Shown one piece after another: positions 1-6,387 of a stretch of DNA of 9,055 bases. This DNA is from CAZSIA01 sp045126355 (GTDB lineage: Bacteria; Bacillota_I; Bacilli_A; Acholeplasmatales; Anaeroplasmataceae): NCBI GenBank assembly GCA_045126355.1, contig JBGVOE010000134.1:1-9055 (forward strand), in the 5' to 3' direction. The notes under the pieces were generated by a model that worked only from the letters and a program-made list of their open reading frames with translations, had not been told where the DNA came from and made no database searches. Each line of letters opens with the position of its first letter. Position 1 is the stretch's first letter. The position numbers and the translations under genes were made by a program.

Positions 1-4
1 ATCC

Positions 5-50
5 TAACCTAATTAAGCCTCGATGAGGTTTTTTTAGGTTAATCTTTTTT
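5..50 (+). terminator. Putative intrinsic terminator for a plus-strand gene ending left of the window
   Basis: Positions 5-12 pair with 34-41 (TAACCTAA/TTAGGTTA). After a 2x2 internal loop, 15-21 pair with 25-31 (AAGCCTC/GAGGTTT, one G-T wobble) around a three-base loop. T-runs at 29-35 and 45-50 lie on the plus-strand 3' side. Read on the minus strand, the hairpin is followed by no U-run. It therefore fits the end of a convergent plus-strand transcript, although no such gene is visible in the window. The fold was worked out by eye, without an energy calculation. Confidence 0.45.
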
Positions 51-69
51 GTCAAAGATCATTAACTTT

Positions 70-97
70 TCATCCATTATTTTTTGGATGATTTTTT
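70..97 (+). terminator. Second weak hairpin with T-run, plus-strand orientation
   Basis: TCATCCA (70-76) pairs with TGGATGA (85-91) and is followed on the plus strand by T-rich sequence (92-97). It could be a back-up terminator for the same incoming plus-strand gene, or could slow minus-strand transcription leaving the membrane-protein gene. The stem has only three G-C pairs, so it is weak. No convincing minus-strand terminator for the gene ending at 127 is seen in bases 1-126. Confidence 0.3.
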
Positions 98-126
98 AAT
101 AGTATCAAATTTCAATTTTTCATAAA

Positions 127-966
127 TTATTTGACACTACCTTTTTTCTCAATTTTTTCTTCTAATCCTTGAGTTTGGATATATTCATTAACTTCTTCTT
201 CACTCACATTTTCCAACTCTTCTTCAATACTTGATACAATATCACCAACATTTGTATCAATATATCTTTCTTCTTCAAACACACGTTTTGAATAGATCTT
301 ATAAGTTTCTTCACCTACAACACCTATAATAGAAAGACATAATTTATTAACTGCAATATCAATAGCACTGTTAAGAAATAATCTTCTAGCCCAATACACA
401 GGATTGAAAATATTTAAAGCACCTTTAACTGCATTAATGATTTTTTTAAGTTTATATTTTTTGGTAAGTTTCATTAAAGAAGAATCATCAATAACCTTCT
501 TAGCATCACCTAAAGCAAGTAGTGTTGATAATTTTAATTTCTTTAATAAACGTAGTGCAGGACGATCAATAATCCCATTAATACGATTAGAAATATAAAT
601 AAATAATTCTAAAATCTCATCAATCGTAAGTTCAGCTAATGGTCTTTTGGATTTAGGAAAGAACTTTCTAGCTATATCAGTAGCCATACTAGTACAAACA
701 TTAAAACAGTGATTTACACTACTACTAGCTCCTCTTAAACTTTTATCACTATAAGCTTTTCTTGCGTTAGAAACAATCTCTTTAATTTCATCATCTGTAA
801 CTTCAATCACATTACTTTTAGCAATGTATTTTTTGCTTTTAAGTGATGAAACAACTAAGATTGAATACACAATAGCTAAAAGTGCACACCCTGCAAATAT
901 ACCAATAACAAAAGAGATAAGACTTGCAATATCAAAATCAAAGTTTCCAATTTTAAATAAAAACAT
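127..966 (-). CDS. Unrecognised single-pass membrane protein
   Basis: This 279-residue protein is one I cannot assign to a family. Residues about 12-40 form a strong N-terminal transmembrane segment (ISFVIGIFAGCALLAIVYS), followed by a basic patch (SLKSKKYIAK) that predicts a cytoplasmic body by the positive-inside rule. The middle (55-185) is mostly helical and basic. Residues 188-225 contain an aromatic-basic stretch (NPVYWARRLF) and a second hydrophobic segment (AVNKLCLSIIGVVG), which may be an amphipathic or membrane-associated helix. The C-terminus (228-275) is rich in Glu and looks coiled. The start is secure: AAGGAGG at 975-981 lies 8 nt before the ATG. The gene is separated from glgP by a terminator and has its own promoter at 998-1003, so it is probably monocistronic. 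Codon use is as AT-rich as its neighbours. A role in envelope or cell-shape functions is possible but unsupported. Confidence 0.85.
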   Translation of the reverse strand: MFLFKIGNFDFDIASLISFVIGIFAGCALLAIVYSILVVSSLKSKKYIAKSNVIEVTDDEIKEIVSNARKAYSDKSLRGASSSVNHCFNVCTSMATDIARKFFPKSKRPLAELTIDEILELFIYISNRINGIIDRPALRLLKKLKLSTLLALGDAKKVIDDSSLMKLTKKYKLKKIINAVKGALNIFNPVYWARRLFLNSAIDIAVNKLCLSIIGVVGEETYKIYSKRVFEEERYIDTNVGDIVSSIEEELENVSEEEVNEYIQTQGLEEKIEKKGSVK

Positions 967-985
967 ACCTTAAACCTCCTTCTTG

Positions 986-1015
986 TTCAATATATTTATT
1001 ATACAATATATTGAA
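986..1015 (-). promoter_or_regulatory. Promoter -10 box inside a perfect inverted repeat (candidate operator)
   Basis: On the minus strand TATAAT (998-1003) is a consensus -10 box, placing the start of transcription near 991 and giving a leader of about 25 nt to the ATG at 966. The -35 position (1021-1026, TAGCGA) is poor. TTCAATATAT (986-995) and ATATATTGAA (1006-1015) are exact reverse complements and flank the -10 symmetrically. CAATATATTG at 1004-1013 is itself a perfect palindrome, with a near copy (CAATATATTT) at 988-997. A protein bound here would cover the -10 box and the start site, as a repressor does. The operator role is inferred. Confidence 0.55.
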
Positions 1016-1082
1016 AATTTTCGCTATATTTATCTTACAATTTTATCCATTAAGCTAATTTTCTTTTACTTAGGCTAAAATT

Positions 1083-1123
1083 CAAAATAAAAAAGTGTAG
1101 TTTTTATAATTCAACTACACTTT
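1083..1123 (-). terminator. Intrinsic terminator of glgP
   Basis: Positions 1092-1102 (AAAGTGTAGTT) and 1113-1123 (AACTACACTTT) form a perfect 11-bp stem with a 10-base loop. On the minus strand it is followed by TTTATTTT (1084-1091). It begins 10 bases after the glgP stop codon, as expected for a rho-independent terminator, and separates glgP from the membrane-protein gene. Confidence 0.9.
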
Positions 1124-1132
1124 AATAAATTT

Positions 1133-3598
1133 TTACTTTTTAACTTCTTTTTTAACTTCTTTTTTAACCCAAGTAGTTTTAACTTTGTTTAAATGCCAAA
1201 TATCTTTATTGTATTCTTGCATTGTTCTATCTGTTGTGAAGAATCCAGATTTAGCAGTATTCATAATACTCATCTTAGTCCATAATGGTTTGTTTTTGTA
1301 TAATTCATTTGCTTTAGCTTGAGCATCAACATATGAAGCAAAGTCTTTTAATACTAAGTAAGTATCTTTGTATAATAAGTTATTTCTGATTTCTTCAAAT
1401 TCCCAATGAGGAACATTTTCGAAGAAGCCATTTGTTAATTGATCAATAACTGTTCTAAGACGGTTATCAGAATAGTAATAATCCATTGGGTTATAGTTAT
1501 TAGCAGCATATAAATCAGTTACTTCTTTAGCGTTCATACCGAAGATAATGATATTATCATCACCAACTAATTCACCAATTTCAACGTTAGCACCATCAAG
1601 AGTACCTAATGTTACAGCACCGTTCATCATGAATTTCATATTACCAGTACCACTTGCTTCTTTACTTGCAGTTGAAATTTGTTCACTGATATTTGCAGCT
1701 GGCATAATTACTTCAGCGTATGTTACGTTGTAGTTAACAACGAATACAACTTTTAATAAGCTATTTGTTTCTGGGTCATTATTAACTTTATCAGCAATAG
1801 TGTTGATTAATTTAATAACTTTCTTAGCGAAATAGTAGCTTGGAGCACTCTTAGCACCGAAGATATATGTATGTGGATGATAGTTAGCTTTAAATTCAGG
1901 ATTATTCTTTAATTCGTTATATACATACATAATATGTAATGCATTTAATAATTGACGTTTATATTCATGAAGACGTTTAACTTGGATATCAAAGATTGAG
2001 TTAGTATCTAATTCGATTCCTTGAGATTCATAAATACGTTTAGCTAATGCTTCTTTTCTAGCTTTCTTCATGTTATTGAATTTTTCTTGAAGAGCTTCAT
2101 CACTCGCAACTGGTATTAATTTTTCTAATAAATCCATATTTCTAACCCAGTTTTTACCACAGTATTCATCTAAAATTTCTACTAATTCTGGGTTTGTATG
2201 ATAACACCATCTACGGTGAGTGATACCATTTGTTTTATTGTTGAATTTTCCTGGGTAGTAGTCATTAAATACTTTCATTTCAATGTTCTTTAAAATTTCA
2301 GTATGTAATGCAGCTACACCGTTAACGCTATAAGAACCAGCGATAGCTAAGTTAGCCATATGTACTAAACCATCTTTAACAACAGCCATTTGGTAAGCTT
2401 GTGGAGCGCCAGTACCTAAGTTAGCTTCGATTTCAGCAACTAAACGACGGTTGATTTCTTCGATGATTGTATAAATTCTTGGTAATAAGTTACGTACTAA
2501 TTCTACAGGCCATTTTTCTAAAGCTTCAGCTAAGATTGTATGGTTTGTATAAGCACATGAGTTTTTAACGATATTCCATGCTTCTTCCCAAGCAATTCCT
2601 TCTTCATCTACTAAAATACGCATTAATTCAGGAATGATTAATGTTGGGTGAGTATCGTTAATATGGAAACATACTTTTTTATGTAAGTTAGTTAATGTAC
2701 CATAAGTTTCTTTATGTTTTTTACAAATTGCTTTAACACCAGCAGCACTAAAGAAATATTGTTGTTTTAAACGTAATTCTTTTCCTTCATAAGTTGAATC
2801 ATCTGGATATAATTGTGAGCAGATTTCACCTAAACGTCTTTGATAATCAAATGCGTTGTGGCTTACATTTTCCATTGCTTCAGCTTGCCATAAGCGTAAT
2901 GTGTTAACAACATGGTTACGGTCACCAATAACTGGTACATCATATGGTACAGCTTTAACAACTTCAGCATTACGGTGATGAACTACTAATTTACCATCTT
3001 CATAAGTATATTCAACATAACCATAGAATGGAATTTCAACAGCTTCGCTATCTTTTCTAACTTCCCATACATAAGTATCTTTTAACCATGCATCAGGACG
3101 TTCTACTTGATAACCATTAACGATATCTTGGTCAAAGAAACCTAAACGGTATCTGATACAGTTACCATGAACAGGTAATCCTAAAGATGCAACTGAGTCC
3201 ATGAAACAAGCAGCTAATCTTCCTAAACCACCATTTCCTAAACCAGCATCTGCTTCTTGGTGTTCGATATCATTGATATCTAAACCTAAGTCATTGAATG
3301 CACCAATTACGATGTCTCTAACACCAGCATTCATTAAGTTGTTTGTAATCATACGACCCATTAAGAATTCCATTGAGAAATAGTAAACAGAACGTAATTG
3401 TTGATCTTTGATTGCATTTTCAGTTTGTTTCCAATCAAAAGCAACATGTCTACGTAACATATTACCTAATACAACATATTGTTGATAAGTTGTAGAGTCT
3501 TTGAAGTTAACAGCATATGTGCTTTCAACTTGTCTAACAAATTCTCTTCTAAATGTGTCTTTATTTTTAAAATAATTATATTTAATTTGAACAGCCAT
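1133..3598 (-). CDS. glgP: Glycogen/alpha-glucan phosphorylase (GT35)
   Basis: This PLP-dependent enzyme splits alpha-1,4 glucan ends with phosphate to give glucose-1-phosphate in the cytoplasm. The protein is 821 residues, full length for GT35. Visible family motifs include YYFSMEFLMGR (72-82), the glycine-rich GLGNGGLGRLAACF (119-132), the substrate-region FHINDTHPTL, and the PLP-site block EASGTGNMKFMMNG, whose Lys655 should form the Schiff base. An in-frame ATG lies 27 bases upstream at 3625. I chose 3598 because GGAGG (3607-3611) sits 8 nt before it, whereas the upstream ATG falls within about 2 nt of the predicted transcription start and has no spaced ribosome site. A Lys/Glu tail repeat ends the protein. 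glgB lies 117 bases upstream; glgP has its own extended -10 promoter, a nearby cre-like site and a strong terminator. Codon choice looks more selective than in recX or the PDZ gene, which suggests higher expression. Whether it prefers glycogen or maltodextrins cannot be told from sequence. Confidence 0.98.
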   Translation of the reverse strand: MAVQIKYNYFKNKDTFRREFVRQVESTYAVNFKDSTTYQQYVVLGNMLRRHVAFDWKQTENAIKDQQLRSVYYFSMEFLMGRMITNNLMNAGVRDIVIGAFNDLGLDINDIEHQEADAGLGNGGLGRLAACFMDSVASLGLPVHGNCIRYRLGFFDQDIVNGYQVERPDAWLKDTYVWEVRKDSEAVEIPFYGYVEYTYEDGKLVVHHRNAEVVKAVPYDVPVIGDRNHVVNTLRLWQAEAMENVSHNAFDYQRRLGEICSQLYPDDSTYEGKELRLKQQYFFSAAGVKAICKKHKETYGTLTNLHKKVCFHINDTHPTLIIPELMRILVDEEGIAWEEAWNIVKNSCAYTNHTILAEALEKWPVELVRNLLPRIYTIIEEINRRLVAEIEANLGTGAPQAYQMAVVKDGLVHMANLAIAGSYSVNGVAALHTEILKNIEMKVFNDYYPGKFNNKTNGITHRRWCYHTNPELVEILDEYCGKNWVRNMDLLEKLIPVASDEALQEKFNNMKKARKEALAKRIYESQGIELDTNSIFDIQVKRLHEYKRQLLNALHIMYVYNELKNNPEFKANYHPHTYIFGAKSAPSYYFAKKVIKLINTIADKVNNDPETNSLLKVVFVVNYNVTYAEVIMPAANISEQISTASKEASGTGNMKFMMNGAVTLGTLDGANVEIGELVGDDNIIIFGMNAKEVTDLYAANNYNPMDYYYSDNRLRTVIDQLTNGFFENVPHWEFEEIRNNLLYKDTYLVLKDFASYVDAQAKANELYKNKPLWTKMSIMNTAKSGFFTTDRTMQEYNKDIWHLNKVKTTWVKKEVKKEVKK
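1142..1165 (-). repeat. Tandem 12-bp repeat encoding the Lys/Glu tail of GlgP
   Basis: Two exact copies of a 12-base unit (AACTTCTTTTTT on the plus strand) lie at 1142-1153 and 1154-1165. They encode the KKEVKKEVKK tail at the C-terminus of the phosphorylase. The unit is a multiple of three, so slippage would change tail length without shifting frame. Confidence 0.8.
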
Positions 3599-3606
3599 TT
3601 TATTTA

Positions 3607-3611
3607 CCTCC
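3607..3611 (-). promoter_or_regulatory. Ribosome binding site that fixes the glgP start
   Basis: GGAGG on the minus strand lies 8 nt before the ATG at 3598. The alternative upstream ATG at 3625 has only AAGG directly touching it, with no spacer, so initiation at 3598 is favoured. Confidence 0.85.
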
Positions 3612-3633
3612 AAGTTTTTGTTCATCCTTTCGT

Positions 3634-3642
3634 ATTATAACA
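3634..3642 (-). promoter_or_regulatory. Extended -10 promoter of glgP
   Basis: The minus strand reads TGTTATAAT, an extended -10 (TGn) plus a consensus TATAAT at 3634-3639. It predicts a start of transcription near 3627 and a leader of about 29 nt. No good -35 box exists at 16-18 bp spacing (AAGATA at 3657-3662 is the closest), which fits an extended -10 promoter. glgP can therefore be made separately from the glgB transcript. Confidence 0.75.
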
Positions 3643-3653
3643 TTTCAATTCTT

Positions 3654-3670
3654 TTTTATCTTTGATAAAA
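3654..3670. promoter_or_regulatory. Inverted repeat over the -35 region of glgP (possible operator)
   Basis: TTTTATC (3654-3660) and GATAAAA (3664-3670) are exact reverse complements around TTT. The 17-bp element covers the -35 position of the glgP promoter. There is no following U-run in either direction to make it a good terminator, and the stem is AT-rich. A regulator binding site is one reading; chance in AT-rich DNA is the other. Confidence 0.35.
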
Positions 3671-3684
3671 TGTTTTTTTATATT

Positions 3685-3699
3685 ATGTAAACGTAATCA
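3685..3699 (+). promoter_or_regulatory. cre-like site (CcpA/LacI-family operator) upstream of glgP
   Basis: The plus strand reads ATGTAAACGTAATCA. It fits the relaxed catabolite-responsive element consensus WTGNAANCGNWNNCA at every fixed position, and the stricter TGWAANCGNTNWCA with one mismatch. It is centred about 65 bp upstream of the predicted glgP start, 17 bases after the glgB stop codon. In Bacillus, cre sites placed upstream of a promoter can mediate activation by CcpA. A local LacI-family maltose/glycogen regulator could recognise the same pattern. The match is seen; the function is inferred. Confidence 0.55.
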
Positions 3700-3715
3700 T
3701 TTTTTCAAAAATTTT

Positions 3716-5608
3716 TTATTTAAGCGTTTTAGGTTTTCTTCCGCCTTTTCTTTTCATCTTAAATACCGCAACACCTAATGGTGGAACAGTAATTTTGATT
3801 TGATTTGGTTGGTTATGCATAGGCTCTTTAATTACTTTAAGAGCGGCACCATTATATTGACCAGACCCACCATAAATTTCTAAATCACTATTGATAATTT
3901 CTTTATAATCTCTATCACCTGGTACACCAATTGCATAATCATGGTATACAACAGGAGTAGCGTTAAATACTACTATAACGTGATCATCAAATTTTTCACT
4001 ATATCTAGCAAAAACAAAGATAGATTGTTCACTGTTGTTTCCTTCAATCCACTTGAATCCTTCTTTTTTATGGTCACTACTAAATAACGCTTTTTCTCTA
4101 CGATATGTAGCAATCATATCTCTTACGAAACGATTTGCGCTATCATGAGCTGGATACTTATATAAATTCCAATCTAATTCTTTCTTAAAATTCCATTCAG
4201 TGTAATGAGCAAACTCTCCACCCATAAATAATAATTTCTTACCAGGATGAGTCATCATTAAGCCCATTAACGCTCTATAGTTTGCAAATTTTTGCCAATA
4301 ATCACCTGGCATCTTATTTAAAAGTGATGCCTTTAAATGAACTACTTCATCATGTGAAAGTGGAAGAATAAATTGTTCACTAAAAGCATATACTAAACCA
4401 AATGTAATTAAGTTATGATGATATTTACGGTAAATTGGATCTAATTTGAAATAACGTAATGTATCATTCATCCATCCCATATTCCATTTATAGTTAAATC
4501 CTAATCCACCCATATCAACAGGTCTAGTAACACCATCATGTGCACTTGAATCTTCTGCCATTAATAAAACTCTATCATCGTAGGCAAATAAATTTCTAGA
4601 TAAACCTCTTAAGAAATCGCATGCACCTTCATTAACACCATTAGCTGGATTACCTAAGTAATAAATAATATTAGAAACTGCATCTACTCTAAATCCATCT
4701 ACATGGAAATATTTTAACCAAAACATTGCATTTGAATACAAGAAACTTTGAGTTAATCCTTTTCCTAAATCTAAATTCGCAGTTCCCCATACTTCATTAT
4801 CTCTAATTTTAGGATCACTATAGTCATATAAAGGAGCTCCATCAAACATATATAAACCAAAGTCATCACGACAAATATGTCCAGGAACCCAGTCCATAAT
4901 TACACCAAATCCGTTTTTATGCATCTCATCTACTAAGTACATAAAATCTTTAGGCACACCAAAACGAGCTGATACGCTATAATATCCTGTTCCCATATAT
5001 CCCCATGAATCATCTAGTGGATGCTCATAAACTGGTAAAAATTCAACATGAGTAAATCCTTGTTCATGCATATATTGGACAAGTTGTGGAGCAATTTCAT
5101 TTGCTTTCATAAATTCTCCGTCTTTTCTTCTCCATGAACCTAGATGAACTTCATAAACACAAAGAGGTTGTTCATAAACTTTCTTTTTAGTTTTAAACCA
5201 CCCTTCATCGTGCCATTCAAATCCTTCAAGATCGTAAACTTTTGAATCAGTCTTTGGTCTAAAATCTGAGAAAAAAGCATAAGGGTCAGCCTTCATCAAA
5301 ACTCTACCATCTTTAGTTGTAACGCGGTATTTATATCTACTCCACTCAATATTAGAATTTACATAAGCATAGTAAATACCTTTGTCATCAATTTTTTGCA
5401 TCACTGTCGCATCTGGGTTATAATTGTTAAATTCCCCAACAACACTAACACTAGAAGCATTTGGTGCTAATAATAAAAATTCACAACCTACTACATTTCC
5501 ACTATCATCTTTGTGTAAATGCGCACCAAAATAGTTATAGGCGTCAAGGGTTTTTCCTTGATCTAGATAGTAGGTAAACTGACTATCTATTTTGTCTTTG
5601 ATCATCAT
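3716..5608 (-). CDS. glgB: 1,4-alpha-glucan (glycogen) branching enzyme, GH13
   Basis: The enzyme cuts an alpha-1,4 chain and rejoins it as an alpha-1,6 branch in cytoplasmic glycogen. The protein is 630 residues, normal for bacterial GlgB. An N-terminal CBM48-type beta domain (about 25-115, with FLLLAPNASSVSVVGEFN) precedes the GH13 barrel. VYEVHLGSWRR and MDWVPGH (region I) are present, as are the expected catalytic residues: Asp309 in GFRVDAV (nucleophile), Glu352 in LLMAEDSS (acid/base) and Asp420 in LSHDEVVH (stabiliser). The C-terminal beta domain ends in a basic tail (KRKGGRKPKTLK). The usual Gly after HDEVVH is Leu here. The farthest upstream ATG (5617) abuts GGAGG with no spacer, so I place the start at the ATG at 5608, 9 nt after GGAGG (5618-5622); the ATG at 5605 is a lesser alternative. 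The start lies inside the end of recX (26-nt overlap). No terminator follows, so some readthrough into glgP is likely. Confidence 0.97.
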   Translation of the reverse strand: MMIKDKIDSQFTYYLDQGKTLDAYNYFGAHLHKDDSGNVVGCEFLLLAPNASSVSVVGEFNNYNPDATVMQKIDDKGIYYAYVNSNIEWSRYKYRVTTKDGRVLMKADPYAFFSDFRPKTDSKVYDLEGFEWHDEGWFKTKKKVYEQPLCVYEVHLGSWRRKDGEFMKANEIAPQLVQYMHEQGFTHVEFLPVYEHPLDDSWGYMGTGYYSVSARFGVPKDFMYLVDEMHKNGFGVIMDWVPGHICRDDFGLYMFDGAPLYDYSDPKIRDNEVWGTANLDLGKGLTQSFLYSNAMFWLKYFHVDGFRVDAVSNIIYYLGNPANGVNEGACDFLRGLSRNLFAYDDRVLLMAEDSSAHDGVTRPVDMGGLGFNYKWNMGWMNDTLRYFKLDPIYRKYHHNLITFGLVYAFSEQFILPLSHDEVVHLKASLLNKMPGDYWQKFANYRALMGLMMTHPGKKLLFMGGEFAHYTEWNFKKELDWNLYKYPAHDSANRFVRDMIATYRREKALFSSDHKKEGFKWIEGNNSEQSIFVFARYSEKFDDHVIVVFNATPVVYHDYAIGVPGDRDYKEIINSDLEIYGGSGQYNGAALKVIKEPMHNQPNQIKITVPPLGVAVFKMKRKGGRKPKTLK

Positions 5609-6386
5609 CAAATCCATCCTCCATAATTTTAAGTATTTTATATAACGGGAATCCTTTGCTATTTAGATTCCTAATTACCTTATTCCTAAATTTCTTTTCA
5701 TCAATTTTGGCATTTTTACTTTTTAATAATTTTAAATACATTTTCTTTAGAATTTCATCTTCATCAGTTATATTATCTAATAATTCGACATTTTTTTCAA
5801 GAACAATAGTAATGGTATCATTACTAAAGCCATGTGATATTAAATAATTAGTAGCTTTCTTCTTAGCTCCTAGCTTACTTTCTTTCTTTAATTGAGGTAA
5901 ATATTTTAATAAACATTTATTACAATTTTCCAAACGTTCTTCATCTGAATAAGTGCTAATTGCTTCTGAAATAAACTCGGATGAAATATTATTTTCTTTT
6001 AATTCATTAATGATTTTATTTACTCCATACGCTCTTTTTTTCATCATATGGACAAAATATTTAGCGTACTCTAAATCGTTAATTAATTTTAATTCTTCTA
6101 ACTTTAATAACACTCTATCAACAATACAAGGCTCATAATGTTTTCTTAAATACATCTTTACTTCTTTTCTACTATGACATGTAGATAGATAATTAACTCC
6201 TTTATCAAGCGCTAAATAATATAAATTATCTATAGTAGCTTGATTTAAAGCCTCTACACTAACAACAGTTCCTTTTTTTAAAAATAAATACTTGATTATA
6301 ATTGATTCATGAAATTTATAAACTTCATCATTATCAAATTTTACTTTATAATATAATCCAGTTTTCGTAATTTTAACAATCTTCAT
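5583..6386 (-). CDS. recX: RecX family RecA modulator
   Basis: RecX proteins bind RecA filaments and limit or adjust recombination and the SOS response. The protein is 267 residues, close to the Bacillus-type long form. It opens with the typical short beta N-terminus (MKIVKITKTGLYYKVKF) and then three-helix repeats. The best-conserved stretch is residues 67-130: YLSTCHSRKEVKMYL, a Val/Leu-rich helix, then INDLEYAKYFV and KIINELKENNIS. This matches the family pattern 'YLS-R-RS-KE---YL ... L---YI-D--FA--FV'. An upstream in-frame GTG at 6407 exists. I prefer the ATG at 6386, which begins at the family's usual first residue and is 1 nt after the stop of the preceding gene (TAA-A-ATG). Its only ribosome site, GGAGA at 6401-6405, is 14 nt away, so coupled re-initiation is likely. 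It ends in TAG inside glgB. recA is not in the window. Confidence 0.9.
   Translation of the reverse strand: MKIVKITKTGLYYKVKFDNDEVYKFHESIIIKYLFLKKGTVVSVEALNQATIDNLYYLALDKGVNYLSTCHSRKEVKMYLRKHYEPCIVDRVLLKLEELKLINDLEYAKYFVHMMKKRAYGVNKIINELKENNISSEFISEAISTYSDEERLENCNKCLLKYLPQLKKESKLGAKKKATNYLISHGFSNDTITIVLEKNVELLDNITDEDEILKKMYLKLLKSKNAKIDEKKFRNKVIRNLNSKGFPLYKILKIMEDGFDDDQRQNR
5618..5622 (-). promoter_or_regulatory. Ribosome binding site of glgB, inside recX
   Basis: GGAGG on the minus strand lies within the recX coding sequence. It is 0 nt from the ATG at 5617, 9 nt from the ATG at 5608 and 12 nt from that at 5605, which favours 5608. Ribosomes finishing recX at 5583 pass through this site, so glgB translation may be coupled to recX. 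Confidence 0.8.
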
Positions 6387-6387
6387 T

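Noticed and set aside
50..55. Consensus -35 box TTGACA on the minus strand
   Set aside because: At 16-18 bp spacing the minus strand carries no TATAAT-like -10 (AAAACC at 17 bp), so it is not supported as a promoter.
404..598. Plus-strand open frames opposite the genes (also near 1548, 3201, 5656 and 5953)
   Set aside because: They are 60-64 codons long, lie wholly antisense to well-supported genes, and show no protein-family features.
3623..3625. Upstream ATG for glgP (nine extra residues)
   Set aside because: It lies about 2 nt from the predicted transcription start and has no spaced ribosome site; GGAGG correctly serves the ATG at 3598.
3716..3720. T/A-rich tract at the glgB stop as a glgB terminator
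   Set aside because: No GC-containing hairpin with a following minus-strand U-run lies between glgB and glgP; the nearby inverted repeat at 3654-3670 lacks the U-run.
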